From JAFCUW01 sp049897565 (GTDB lineage Bacteria; Pseudomonadota; Gammaproteobacteria; Burkholderiales; Burkholderiaceae_D): 64,000 bases of DNA. The DNA is taken from assembly GCF_049897565.1 (NCBI RefSeq), contig NZ_JAFCWM010000010.1:62001-126000 (forward strand), given 5' to 3'. Shown here piece after piece: positions 26,322 to 35,429 of the stretch. How positions within the stretch are numbered: position 1 is the first letter of the stretch; every line of letters starts with the position of its first letter. A program made the translations under genes and the position numbers. The notes below the pieces were generated by a model. The model was given only the letters and a program-made list of their open reading frames with translations. It had not been told where the DNA came from and searched no databases.

Positions 26322-27623
26322 CTATAGCGCCGGGCACGACGCGTGGCGCAATAGCAGCCGTTCGATGGCGTTGAGCGCGTCATACGAAGCACGGAAATCG
26401 GCGAACAGGGCGGTATTATCGGGAGCATCATGGCGCCAGGCCGGCTCGGCGCGAACCAGGTCGAACACCTGCTGAAAAGTCCGGCGGCCGTCGACGTGGC
26501 GTAAGATCGTCGCCGAATAAGTGCCGGCATCGATTTGCGTCGTCAAGCCGAGGAACGGATGGTGCAGCGTGATCGGCTTGCCGTCCCTCGACGTAAATAC
26601 TGGCGCCAGTGCCGCCCCGGTCAACGGCTCGTGAAAGAAAAAGGGAATCATCTGGGCGTCGCCGTAAGCGGCGGTGGCCGCTACCGAACCGGTCAGGTAA
26701 AAAGTGTGCCGCAGCAAGTCGCCCAAGATCAGTTCAGACAAGGCGTGCTGCGCGCGCGCCGACATGCCGGCCAGACTCGCGCGCATCAACGTTGCGTCCT
26801 GGCGTAACGTCATGGCCGGTAAATAGGGGAAGCGGCCGCGGTGGATGTCGCTCAACGTGATGTGGTAACCGTGTTGATCGGCAAGCCACGCGTAGAGCTG
26901 CTCGACCGTGTAGGCCCGGTCCTGCGAATGCAGGAACATGTCGTACAGGTCGGCGTCGCCCTTGCGGCTGTCGCCGTACAAGTCTTCGCCGCGCTTGAAC
27001 CAGTTCGATGCGGGCAATACACTGAGCAAGGCGCGCGCCTGGGCAATCTTAGCGTCGGCGCTGGCGTCGGCGGCATTTGCCAAGCGCAACATCGCTTGCA
27101 TTTGGTAAATGCCGAAGCGACCGATCGCGCCGTACACCATTACCCCCATCGCGCCGCCATCGGCCAGCACCGCCTGCAGTGCGCGCAAGCCGGCGTCCGG
27201 GTCGGCCAGGTGGTGCAGGACGCCGCAGCAATTGATATAGTCGAATTTTCCCAGTCCGAGGTCTGGTGCGTTGAGCAGCGAGTCCTCGATCCAACGGATA
27301 TTGTTCAGACCGCGCAGAGCCGCCCGTTCGCGCGCGATGGCAATGCTGGCCGCGCTGAGGTCGAGGTGGACGATCTCGGCATCGGTAGCGCGCAGCTGTT
27401 CGGCCAGGAAAATGGTCGCGTCGCCGGTGCCGCCGCCGGCCACCAGCGCCCGGAACCCCTGTCGGAAGCTCTGCTTTCCTTGAAAGCAGTAGTGATTCAT
27501 CATCGGCAAGTCTTCCAGCCAGGTGCGCTGCAGGCGCTTTTTCTCGTCCTGCGGATCGACCGGCGGATAGGGCAGGTGTTCGTACTGGGCCTTGACGTCG
27601 GCGAGATAGTTCTGGTTGTTCAT
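26322..27623 (-). CDS. Class I SAM-dependent methyltransferase with C-terminal extension
   Basis: Starting at the ATG at 27623 (MNNQNYLADV), the product has 433 residues; an upstream frame running into rsmE is a shadow. The SAM-binding motif I is VAGGGTGDATIFLAEQL (about 61-77), motif II contains HLDLSAASIAIAR, and GVLHHLADPDAGLRAL is motif IV/post-IV. The methyltransferase core ends near residue 220 and the remaining 200 residues form an unrecognised C-terminal domain. The substrate is unknown. It lies downstream of rsmE on the same strand, with about 100 bases between them. Confidence 0.85.
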   Translation of the reverse strand: MNNQNYLADVKAQYEHLPYPPVDPQDEKKRLQRTWLEDLPMMNHYCFQGKQSFRQGFRALVAGGGTGDATIFLAEQLRATDAEIVHLDLSAASIAIARERAALRGLNNIRWIEDSLLNAPDLGLGKFDYINCCGVLHHLADPDAGLRALQAVLADGGAMGVMVYGAIGRFGIYQMQAMLRLANAADASADAKIAQARALLSVLPASNWFKRGEDLYGDSRKGDADLYDMFLHSQDRAYTVEQLYAWLADQHGYHITLSDIHRGRFPYLPAMTLRQDATLMRASLAGMSARAQHALSELILGDLLRHTFYLTGSVAATAAYGDAQMIPFFFHEPLTGAALAPVFTSRDGKPITLHHPFLGLTTQIDAGTYSATILRHVDGRRTFQQVFDLVRAEPAWRHDAPDNTALFADFRASYDALNAIERLLLRHASCPAL

Positions 27624-27699
27624 CGGCGGGATTCTCTTGAAAGGCGGCGGGCGGCATGCGCGCTGTGCGCATCTTCCCCATTTTTTGATCGGTTCGCAA

Positions 27700-27720
27700 G
27701 CGCCGGCGGGCTGCCGGCGC
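27700..27720. repeat. GGCGCCGGC-type intergenic hairpin
   Basis: GCGCCGGC (27700-27707) pairs with GCCGGCGC (27713-27720) around a GGGCT loop, between rsmE and the methyltransferase gene. Confidence 0.6.
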
Positions 27721-27724
27721 CGCC

Positions 27725-28450
27725 TCACATGCCGCCCCAGTGCGCGTTGAGGGCGGCCACAGCGGCCATGCCGGCCGTTTCGGTACGCAAAATGCGCGGG
27801 CCGACCGCCAGCGCCAGCGCACCATGGGCGATGGCCAGGTCCTCCTCCTGTTCGGTGTAGCCGCCTTCCGGACCGACCAGCAGCGTCACCGCCTGCGGCG
27901 CCTGCTGGCGCGCCCAATGCGCCAGCGACGCGCGCGCGCGCGGGCTCAGCAAGATACGCTGGTGCGGGTCGTGATGGACGATCCAGGCGCCGAAGCTGTC
28001 CAGCGCGTGCAGCCGCGCCGGCCGGTTGCGCCCGCTTTGTTCGGACGCTGCCACGATCACCCCTTGCCAGTGGGCCAGACGCTTTTCGGCACGTTCGGCC
28101 GACAGCCGCACCACGCTGCGCTGGGCCGCCAGGGGCTGGATCGCCGCCACGCCCAGTTCGACCGCCTTTTCGATGATCCAGTCCATCTTGGCCGCTTCCG
28201 GTAGCGCCTGTGCCAGTGTAATTTCGTACGGCAGCTCGCACTCGCGCGCCACGTGCGCCAGGATGCGCGCACTGGCGCGCTTCTTCTCGACGTCGGCCAG
28301 CTCTGCCAGGTATTCGCCGCCGTCGCCGTTAAACAGCGTCAGAGTCGCGCCCGGCTGCAGGCGTACCACCCAGGCGTGGTGGGCGACCGCGTCGGGCAGG
28401 GCGATGATGGCGCCGGCGGCGAGCGGCTGGGGGCAGTAGAAACGCGGCAT
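27725..28450 (-). CDS. rsmE: 16S rRNA (uracil-1498-N3)-methyltransferase
   Basis: The 241-residue product matches RsmE in length and features. The N-terminal RNA-binding PUA-like part (MPRFYCPQPL) is followed by the SPOUT methyltransferase domain with KMDWIIEKAVELGV, SEQSGRN and the knot motif LLVGPEGGYTEQEE (GPEGG around 193-197), then GPRILRTETA. The enzyme methylates U1498 in helix 44 of 16S rRNA. It is divergent from tkt with a shared intergenic region of about 130 bases. Confidence 0.95.
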   Translation of the reverse strand: MPRFYCPQPLAAGAIIALPDAVAHHAWVVRLQPGATLTLFNGDGGEYLAELADVEKKRASARILAHVARECELPYEITLAQALPEAAKMDWIIEKAVELGVAAIQPLAAQRSVVRLSAERAEKRLAHWQGVIVAASEQSGRNRPARLHALDSFGAWIVHHDPHQRILLSPRARASLAHWARQQAPQAVTLLVGPEGGYTEQEEDLAIAHGALALAVGPRILRTETAGMAAVAALNAHWGGM

Positions 28451-28581
28451 GAAAGGTCCAGTCGGTCAGCGGTAATTACCGCGCATTTTAATTGGGCAGC
28501 TGCTGGTCTGGTAAAATAGTTGGCTAAGATATTGCTGCCCCGCCTTCGCTTCCCACTCTTACATCCTCACCAATTCGATCG

Positions 28582-30579
28582 ATGAAACCTATGCAAACCA
28601 CTACCCTGATGGCCAACGCGATTCGCGCGCTGGCAATGGACGCAGTCCAGAAAGCTAATTCCGGTCACCCCGGCATGCCGATGGGCATGGCCGACATCGC
28701 GGTGGCGTTGTGGGACGGTCACTACCGCCACAACCCGGCCAATCCGAAATGGGCCAACCGCGACCGCTTCCTGCTGTCGAACGGGCATGGATCGATGCTG
28801 CACTATGCGCTGCTGCACCTGACCGGCTACGCCGTGTCGATGGACGACATCAAGAGTTTCCGCCAGCTCCATTCGAAGACCCCGGGCCACCCGGAAGTCG
28901 ACATCACGCCAGGCGTCGAGACGACCACCGGCCCGCTCGGCCAGGGCCTCGCCAACGCGGTCGGCATGGCCTTGTCGGAGTACTTGCTGGCGGCCCAATT
29001 CAACAAGCCCGGCCATGAAGTCGTCGACCACTTTACCTACGCCTTCCTTGGCGACGGCTGCCTGATGGAAGGCATCTCGCACGAAGTGTGTTCGCTGGCC
29101 GGCACCCTCGGCCTGAACAAGCTGATCGCGCTGTACGACGACAACGGCATCTCGATCGACGGCAAGGTCGAAGGTTGGTTTACCGACGACACGCCGCAGC
29201 GCTTCGCCGCCTATGGCTGGAACGTGATACCGGACGTCGACGGCCACAGCGTCGCGGCGGTCGACGCCGCGCTGGCGCAGGCGCGCAAGTCCGACAAGCC
29301 GACCCTGATCTGCTGCAAGACTGTGATCGGCAAAGGCGCGCCGAACCTGGAAGGCGGCGACAAGGTGCACGGCGCCGCGCTGGGCGACGCCGAAGTGGCG
29401 GCGGCGCGTACGCACCTGCTGTGGGATGCTGTGCCGTTCGACATCCCGGCCGCTGTGTACACCGCCTGGGACGCCAAGGAAAAAGGCGCCGCCCTCGAGG
29501 CGCAGTGGAATGCCAGCTTCGCCGCCTACCGCGCCGCGTTCCCGCAAGAAGCGGCCGAACTCGAGCGCCGCATGAGTGGCGAGCTGCCGGCCAACTTCGA
29601 CGCGACCCTGGCCGCGGCAATCGCCGCCTGCGTCGACAAGAAGGAAACCATCGCCACCCGCAAGGCCAGCCAGAACGCGATCCAGGCGCTGGCGCCGGTG
29701 CTGCCTGAGTTCCTCGGCGGCTCGGCCGACCTGACCGGCTCGAACCTGACCAACTGGAAAGAATGCGTCGCGCTGCGCTCCGGCAAGCCGGGCAACCACA
29801 TCAACTACGGCGTGCGCGAGTTCGGCATGAGCGCGATCATGAACGGCATCGCCCTGCACGGCGGCTTCATCCCGTTCGGCGCGACTTTCCTCACGTTCTC
29901 CGACTACAGCCGCAATGCGCTGCGCATGGCCGCGCTGATGAAGCTGCGTTCGATCTTCGTCTTCACCCACGATTCGATTGGCCTGGGCGAAGACGGCCCG
30001 ACCCACCAGTCGGTCGAGCACGTGTCGTCGCTGCGCCTGATCCCGAACCTGGACAACTGGCGTCCGTGCGACACCGTCGAGACGATGGCCGCCTGGGGCG
30101 CCGCGGTGCGCCGCGCCGACGGCCCGTCGACCTTGATCTTCTCGCGCCAGAACCTGCCTTACCAGCAGCGCGACGCGCAGCAGATCGCCGACATCGCCCG
30201 TGGCGGCTACGTGCTGCAGGACGCGCCAGGCGCCAAGGTGATCCTGATCGCCACCGGTTCCGAAGTCGAGCTGGCCGTCAAGGCCGCCGCGGTACTGAAG
30301 GAGCAGGGCGTGGCGGCGCGCGTGGTGTCGATGCCGTCGACCGACGTGTTCGACCGCCAGGACTCGGCCTACAAGGCCAGCGTCTTGACGCGCGGCACGC
30401 CGCGTGTTGCTATTGAGGCTGGCGTGACCGATTTTTGGTATAAATATGTCGGTCTCGAAGGCGCCGTGGTCGGCATCGACACCTTCGGCGAGTCGGCGCC
30501 GGCGCCGGAGCTGTTCAAGCATTTTGGCTTTACCGTCGACAACGTCGTGGCCAAGGTCAAGCTGGTGACCGCAGCCTAG
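28582..30579 (+). CDS. tkt: Transketolase
   Basis: The 665-residue protein is a typical full-length bacterial transketolase. Landmarks are the N-terminal ANAIRALAMDAVQKANSGHPG, the thiamine diphosphate motif GDGCLMEGISHE with a downstream DDNGISIDG, the substrate-binding HDSIGLGEDGPTHQ and the C-terminal domain ending in VVAKVKLVTAA. It transfers two-carbon units in the pentose phosphate pathway and, in autotrophs, the Calvin cycle. The gap gene follows about 75 bases downstream, a common pairing for central carbon metabolism genes in betaproteobacteria. No pentose phosphate or Calvin cycle genes besides tkt are in this window. Confidence 0.97.
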   Translation: MKPMQTTTLMANAIRALAMDAVQKANSGHPGMPMGMADIAVALWDGHYRHNPANPKWANRDRFLLSNGHGSMLHYALLHLTGYAVSMDDIKSFRQLHSKTPGHPEVDITPGVETTTGPLGQGLANAVGMALSEYLLAAQFNKPGHEVVDHFTYAFLGDGCLMEGISHEVCSLAGTLGLNKLIALYDDNGISIDGKVEGWFTDDTPQRFAAYGWNVIPDVDGHSVAAVDAALAQARKSDKPTLICCKTVIGKGAPNLEGGDKVHGAALGDAEVAAARTHLLWDAVPFDIPAAVYTAWDAKEKGAALEAQWNASFAAYRAAFPQEAAELERRMSGELPANFDATLAAAIAACVDKKETIATRKASQNAIQALAPVLPEFLGGSADLTGSNLTNWKECVALRSGKPGNHINYGVREFGMSAIMNGIALHGGFIPFGATFLTFSDYSRNALRMAALMKLRSIFVFTHDSIGLGEDGPTHQSVEHVSSLRLIPNLDNWRPCDTVETMAAWGAAVRRADGPSTLIFSRQNLPYQQRDAQQIADIARGGYVLQDAPGAKVILIATGSEVELAVKAAAVLKEQGVAARVVSMPSTDVFDRQDSAYKASVLTRGTPRVAIEAGVTDFWYKYVGLEGAVVGIDTFGESAPAPELFKHFGFTVDNVVAKVKLVTAA

Positions 30580-30590
30580 TTAAACAGGGA

Positions 30591-30618
30591 GCGGCGCCGG
30601 CGGTCCCGCCGGCGCCGC
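30591..30618. repeat. GGCGCCGGC-type hairpin between tkt and gap
   Basis: A 13-bp perfect inverted repeat (30591-30603 with 30606-30618) with a two-base centre sits 12 bases after the tkt stop. It has the same GGCGCCGGC core as hairpins at 22.7 and 27.7 kb. A short T-run begins 7 bases later, so attenuation between the genes cannot be excluded. Confidence 0.65.
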
Positions 30619-30652
30619 ATGAACAAGGTTTTTTACTTATCAGGAGCAGAGA

Positions 30653-31666
30653 ATGACGATCAAAGTTGCAATCAACGGTTATGGCCGCATCGGCCGCAAT
30701 GTGCTGCGCGCGTTCTATGAAGGCGGCAAGAAGCAGGACATCCAGATCGTCGCCATCAACGACCTGGGCGACGCCAAGTCGAACGCCCACCTGACCCGCT
30801 ACGATACGGCGCACGGCAAGTTTCCCGGCACCGTGACCGTCGAGGGCGACAACATGATCGTCAACGGCGATTCGATCCGCGTGTTCGCCCAGCGTAACCC
30901 GGCCGAAATCCCGTGGGGCGAGCTGGGCGTGGACGTCGTGCTCGAGTGCACCGGCTTTTTCACCACCAAGGAAAAAGCATCGGCCCACCTGAAGGGCGGC
31001 GCCAAGAAGGTCATCATTTCGGCGCCGGGCGGCAAGGACGTCGACGCCACCATCGTGTTCGGCGTCAACCAGGACGTGCTGAAAAGCTCCGACACGGTGA
31101 TCTCGAATGCGTCCTGCACCACCAACTGCCTGGCGCCGCTGGTCAAGCCGCTCAACGACGCCATCGGCCTGGAAACCGGCCTGATGACGACGGTGCACGC
31201 CTACACCAACGACCAGGTGCTGTCGGACGTGATGCACGAAGACCTGCGCCGCGCCCGCTCGGCGACGATGAGCATGATCCCGACCAAGACCGGCGCTGCC
31301 GCCGCGGTCGGGCTGGTGCTGCCTGAACTGAACGGCAAACTCGACGGCTTCGCCATCCGCGTGCCGATTATCAACGTCTCGCTGGTCGACCTGACCTTCA
31401 TCGCCAAGCGCGACACCACCGTCGAGGAAGTCAACCAGCTGATGGAACAGGCCGCCGCGTCGGGCCCGCTGCAAGGCATCCTGACGTACCAGACCGAGCC
31501 GCTCGTGTCGATCGACTTCAACCACAATCCGGCGTCGTCGAATTTCGATTCGACGCTGACCAAGGTATCGGGCCGCCTGGTCAAAGTGTCTTCATGGTAC
31601 GACAATGAGTGGGGCTTTTCGAACCGCATGCTCGACACCACCGTGGCGCTGATGAACGCCAAGTAA
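30653..31666 (+). CDS. gap: Type I glyceraldehyde-3-phosphate dehydrogenase
   Basis: The 337-residue enzyme has the NAD-binding NGYGRIGRN (residues 8-16) and the catalytic SNASCTTNCLAPL with nucleophile Cys155 and base His182 (TTVHAYTNDQ). It oxidatively phosphorylates glyceraldehyde-3-phosphate in glycolysis and gluconeogenesis. A good GGAG-type site (CAGGAGCAGAG) precedes the ATG. A strong intrinsic terminator at 31703-31730 closes the tkt-gap unit, and a group II intron remnant begins immediately beyond it. Confidence 0.98.
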   Translation: MTIKVAINGYGRIGRNVLRAFYEGGKKQDIQIVAINDLGDAKSNAHLTRYDTAHGKFPGTVTVEGDNMIVNGDSIRVFAQRNPAEIPWGELGVDVVLECTGFFTTKEKASAHLKGGAKKVIISAPGGKDVDATIVFGVNQDVLKSSDTVISNASCTTNCLAPLVKPLNDAIGLETGLMTTVHAYTNDQVLSDVMHEDLRRARSATMSMIPTKTGAAAAVGLVLPELNGKLDGFAIRVPIINVSLVDLTFIAKRDTTVEEVNQLMEQAAASGPLQGILTYQTEPLVSIDFNHNPASSNFDSTLTKVSGRLVKVSSWYDNEWGFSNRMLDTTVALMNAK

Positions 31667-31702
31667 GCATCGATCGTTTTGGCGGCCGTACTGGCTGCAG
31701 GC

Positions 31703-31730
31703 AAAAAAACCGGCGTATGCCGGTTTTTTT
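31703..31730 (+). terminator. Intrinsic terminator after gap
   Basis: AAAAAAACCGGC pairs with GCCGGTTTTTTT around a GTAT loop. The A-run and T-run make it usable in both directions. It is followed after four bases by the 5' end of a group II intron remnant. Confidence 0.95.
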
Positions 31731-31734
31731 GTCG

Positions 31735-32260
31735 GTGCGCCCAGCATGGGCGCACTCCTGCGGGCGAAAGACCCGCCGCAAGCTGACCACAGTGAGCGAA
31801 GTGAAGCGCAACTGCATGAGGGTGACCGAGTGTGGGAAGGAAGCGTGGAGCATAAATCACGAGCCGATGTACAAGAACCGTCCCCTTCCTGGCGACGCCC
31901 CCGCCTTACGCCTGAAAGGGCGACAATGAAAAAAAATCGGAGCGCGGTCTCAGCAGAGGTCATAGTAGTTGGTGGTAGCGCCGGGAAGGCTCGACCCCAT
32001 CGGCACAGGGTCAGCGCTGCTGCAAGGGGCGCTGACGACAGTGAACCTGCTGCGGGCGTTCAAGCGTGTGCGTGCCAACAAGGGAGCAGCTGGCGTGGAT
32101 GGACTGGATATCGATCAGACCTCGCGGCATCGGGCAACCGCGTGGCCGTTGATGGCTGGTGCGCGCTTATTTGAACAGCGGCATCATGGATGGCGGGGTG
32201 GTGCAGTCGCGGACCGAAGGAACGCCGCCAAGGCGGACCACCCTATGCCGATCGAAATTC
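31735..32260 (+). mobile_element. Degraded group II intron remnant, 5' end preserved
   Basis: A GTGCG 5' terminus starts at 31735, and 31735-31755 folds as an 8-bp hairpin (GTGCGCCC with GGGCGCAC), followed by a second hairpin (GCGGG/CCCGC near 31760-31776), consistent with the start of domain I. Downstream sequence at about 32015-32255 encodes broken pieces of a group II intron reverse transcriptase. The intron's 3' domains V and VI were not found, so the copy is truncated. It lies directly after a rho-independent terminator, the favoured target of group IIC introns. Confidence 0.75.
32015..32255 (+). pseudogene. Group II intron reverse transcriptase fragments
   Basis: Two pieces of an intron-encoded protein can be read in different frames. 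The first, in the frame of 31969, contains NLLRAFKRVRANKGAAGVDG, the conserved N-terminal segment of LtrA-like proteins. The second, from 32159, contains AYLNSGIMDGGVVQSRTEGTP, which in intact proteins runs into QGGPLSP. Here the QGG is lost by an extra C near 32228. The catalytic YADD region and most of the domain between are missing, so an internal deletion joined these pieces. It cannot encode a functional protein. Confidence 0.8.
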
Positions 32261-32465
32261 AACTGCTCACGTGGAATCGGCGTCTTAATTGCCAAGCGTG
32301 TACGGCCCGCGTATCGCAAATACAACAAACAGCACATTCTTGCATCCGCAGATGAGGTTCGATATGTGCGAACGGAAAAACTTCGTGCAAGATGTTATCG
32401 CTTCATGGAAACGGGCTATAAAGCCCGGCCTAGTCCAACACCATCGTAGAACCAGGGGAGAAATT

Positions 32466-35264
32466 TTGAATAAGCAACTCGTAGTCAAGCAGAGTGTCGT
32501 TGCCGTTGCGCTGGCACTCGGTTCGTCGCAGTTCGTGATGGCGCAGACCGCCAATGCCGCCGCCGAACCTGTCGTCCAGAAAGTCATCGTCACCGGTTCC
32601 AACATCAAACGCATTGAAGGCGAAACCGCCTCGCCGGTGACTGTGCTGCGCCGTGAAGACATCAAGGCCACCGGCGCCAACACCGTGCGCCAGGTGCTCG
32701 ATACACTGACCTCGTTCGACACCGGCACGTTGCGCGACGACGGCAACGCGAACAGCTTTGCGCGTGGCGCTTCGGGCGCTTCGATGCGCGGCCTGGGCAA
32801 GGGCGCGACGCTGGTGCTGGTCAATGGCCGTCGCGTCTCCAACTACGCCTTCGCCGACGGCGGCAAGGAAGTGTTCGTCAACGTCGACTCGATTCCGGCC
32901 GACGTCATCGAACGTGTCGAAGTGCTCAAGGATGGCGCCTCGGCGATCTACGGTTCCGACGCGATGTCGGGCGTGATCAACATCATCACCCGCAACACCT
33001 ACGAAGGGCTGCGCCTTAGCGCCAGCATCGAGCGCAATCAGAGCGTCTCGTTCGGCGGCCAGCAGACAGCCGGCATCGCCGGCGGCATGGGCAACCTCGA
33101 GCGCGACGGCTTCAACGTCTTCGCCAACCTCGAAGCGTACCAGCGCAAGGGCTACATGCAGTCGGAAATCATCGGCGAGTTCGCGCCTTGGCACCGCAAG
33201 TACGTCAATCCTGCATTCGGCGATCCGAGCGTGTTTTCGTTCCCGGGCAACCTGAACGAGCCGAAGGGCGGCGCCAACCCGACGGCGCTGCGCAAGGCGG
33301 TCGCTTCCTGCCCGGCCGAGCGCATCAACGCTGGCGGCCTGTGCACCAGCGACCTGACCGGCATCACCCAGTCCTCCGACGGCGCCGAGCGCCTCAATTT
33401 CTTTAGCCAGGCTCGTTTCAAGCTCGGCAGCGAAGTGCGCGGTTTTGCCGAAGTGTCGTACTCGAAGACTCGTACCGATTACCGCTCACTGCCGTATGCA
33501 ACCAGCGCGGGTTCGCCGACCAACTGGTTCGACGGCAATACCAAGACATCGCAGTCGGCAGCCAAGCCGAAACTGGCGGTGGGCAACCCTGCCAACCCGT
33601 TCCCGTTCCCAGTCGGCATCGATTATCGCTTCATGGATAATCTCGACATGTGGGTCAGCCCTTCTGAAGCGAACCAGTACCGCGTGATGGCAGGCCTGAA
33701 CGGCACCTTCGCCCGCGGCTGGGAGTGGGAAGTCGCCGGTGGACGCGTTGGCGCCGATGCGACATCGCGCGACCACGGCGCCGAGCGCACCGCCATGCCG
33801 GCGGCGGTCGCCAGCGGCGAATACAAGATCGGCGGGCCGAACAGCCCAGAACTTCTGGCGCGCATGTTCCCGGTTATCGGCACCGACGCCAAGCTGTCGC
33901 AGGACTGGGTCGACGGCAAGATCAACGGCGAACTGATGGCGCTGCCGGGCGGCCCGCTGTCGTTCGCCCTCGGCGGTGAAGTGCGTCGCGAAAGCATGTA
34001 CGTCAAGTCGACCGACAACGTGGTCAACGCCCAGATCATCGGTCGTGGCTCGCTGTGGATCGATGGCCAGCGCAACCTGTCGGCCGCGTTCCTCGAATTG
34101 AACGCGCCGCTGACGAAAAAGCTCGAGGTGAACGGCGCAGTGCGCATGGACAAGGCTGACGGCTTCGACGCCCATCTGTCTCCTAAGCTGGGCGTGCGTT
34201 ATGTCGTCATGCCGAAACTGTTGCTCCGCGGCACCTTGGCGGGCGGCTTCCGCGCGCCGAACATCCCTGAAACGTTGGGCAAGGTGGGTCTGACCGGCTT
34301 TTTCAACAGCACCCTGGACCCGCGTCGTTGCGATACCGCCACCGCGATTCGCGACATCCTGAAAAACGGCAACACCAACGACAAGAGCGACGCAACCGTT
34401 GCCTACAACTCGGGCTGCCTGACCTCGATCCCGGCGATGATCTCGTCGAGCAAATCGCTCAAGCCGGAAACGTCGAAGAGCCTGACGCTTGGCATGGTGA
34501 TGGAGCCGGCCCGCAACGTCAATCTCGCCATCGACTACTTCCGCATCGAGCGTAACGACGAGATCGCGTACCGCGCGGTGTCCTATGTGCTGGAGCGCGA
34601 AAGCAAGCCGGAATACGCCAAACTGTTGGTGCGCAACCCGGTCAGCGATACCGACCGTCGCCTGACCGACCGCGCCAACCAACTGCAGCCAGGCGCCAAT
34701 CTGGCCTTTGCGGTCGGCAATATCCAGTCGCTGCTGCTCAATTACGAGAACTTCGGCAAGACGGAGACCACCGGCGTCGATATCGACTTGTCGACCCGGT
34801 TCAGCGGCGCCTATGGCACCGTGAATATGGGCCTGATGACCACCGTCGCGCTGGCATATCGCAACTGGGATATCGATGCAAATAAATATCGCCCGAACAC
34901 GATCGGCCTGCGCGGCAACCCGAAGTACACGTCGGTATTTAGCACGGTCTGGAAGAAGGGCGATTTCGCGACGTCGCTGCGGTTTACCCGCTTGTCGCGT
35001 ACGGAGCTGAACTTTGACGAGACCGACCAGGCAACCTGGAACGTGGCTGGCTGCAAGGCGCGCATCAAGCCGACCGACGATCTGCCATGCTACATGGGCG
35101 TTTCGGTACGTGCCGACATCAACGTCTCGTACACCGGTTTCAAGAACACCCGCCTGTCGATGAACATCCGCAACGCCGGGGTGGAATCGGCGCCGGTTGA
35201 CCTGCGTGGTGGTTATGCGATTCGTCCACGGTCGATCAAGCTCGCCGCGGAATACGCGTTCTGA
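32466..35264 (+). CDS. TonB-dependent receptor with TTG start
   Basis: The frame is open far upstream, but the first codons before 32466 are not protein-like. The best start is TTG at 32466, preceded by AGGGGAG five bases earlier and followed by a typical signal peptide (KQLVVKQSVVAVALALGSSQF, cleaved after VMAQ). That gives 932 residues. Plug motifs are VIVTGSNIKRIEGETASPV, DDGNANSFARGASGASMRGL and LKDGASAIYGSDAMSGVINI; the barrel ends in KLAAEYAF. The ligand is unknown. The next genes on the same strand are an opine-dehydrogenase-like and a CoF-synthetase-like gene behind a terminator. Confidence 0.93.
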   Translation: MNKQLVVKQSVVAVALALGSSQFVMAQTANAAAEPVVQKVIVTGSNIKRIEGETASPVTVLRREDIKATGANTVRQVLDTLTSFDTGTLRDDGNANSFARGASGASMRGLGKGATLVLVNGRRVSNYAFADGGKEVFVNVDSIPADVIERVEVLKDGASAIYGSDAMSGVINIITRNTYEGLRLSASIERNQSVSFGGQQTAGIAGGMGNLERDGFNVFANLEAYQRKGYMQSEIIGEFAPWHRKYVNPAFGDPSVFSFPGNLNEPKGGANPTALRKAVASCPAERINAGGLCTSDLTGITQSSDGAERLNFFSQARFKLGSEVRGFAEVSYSKTRTDYRSLPYATSAGSPTNWFDGNTKTSQSAAKPKLAVGNPANPFPFPVGIDYRFMDNLDMWVSPSEANQYRVMAGLNGTFARGWEWEVAGGRVGADATSRDHGAERTAMPAAVASGEYKIGGPNSPELLARMFPVIGTDAKLSQDWVDGKINGELMALPGGPLSFALGGEVRRESMYVKSTDNVVNAQIIGRGSLWIDGQRNLSAAFLELNAPLTKKLEVNGAVRMDKADGFDAHLSPKLGVRYVVMPKLLLRGTLAGGFRAPNIPETLGKVGLTGFFNSTLDPRRCDTATAIRDILKNGNTNDKSDATVAYNSGCLTSIPAMISSSKSLKPETSKSLTLGMVMEPARNVNLAIDYFRIERNDEIAYRAVSYVLERESKPEYAKLLVRNPVSDTDRRLTDRANQLQPGANLAFAVGNIQSLLLNYENFGKTETTGVDIDLSTRFSGAYGTVNMGLMTTVALAYRNWDIDANKYRPNTIGLRGNPKYTSVFSTVWKKGDFATSLRFTRLSRTELNFDETDQATWNVAGCKARIKPTDDLPCYMGVSVRADINVSYTGFKNTRLSMNIRNAGVESAPVDLRGGYAIRPRSIKLAAEYAF

Positions 35265-35300
35265 AAACCCGCTTACCGCCCGCTGCACCGGGGCGTGAGC

Positions 35301-35330
35301 AAAAAAACCGGCCATGCGCCGGTTTTTTTT
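35301..35330. terminator. Intrinsic terminator after the TonB receptor
   Basis: CCGGC pairs with GCCGG around a CATGC loop with an A-run before and eight T residues after. The flanking A and T runs permit function in both directions. Confidence 0.9.
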
Positions 35331-35429
35331 CGTCCCATTTTGTTCCCGTCGCCGCCCTGAGTGTGCGCAAACAACGCGCGCGCCCGCCTGCTACCTTGGT
35401 TTAGAGGCCATGACGCGAGCGGAGGAGCG

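Noticed and set aside
28567..30522. A 651-codon minus-strand frame across transketolase
   Set aside because: It is fully antisense to tkt and has no recognisable domain.
31980..32000. GGTGGTAGCGCC stretch resembling part of a tRNA
   Set aside because: No acceptor or anticodon stem could be built around it; it lies inside the group II intron remnant.
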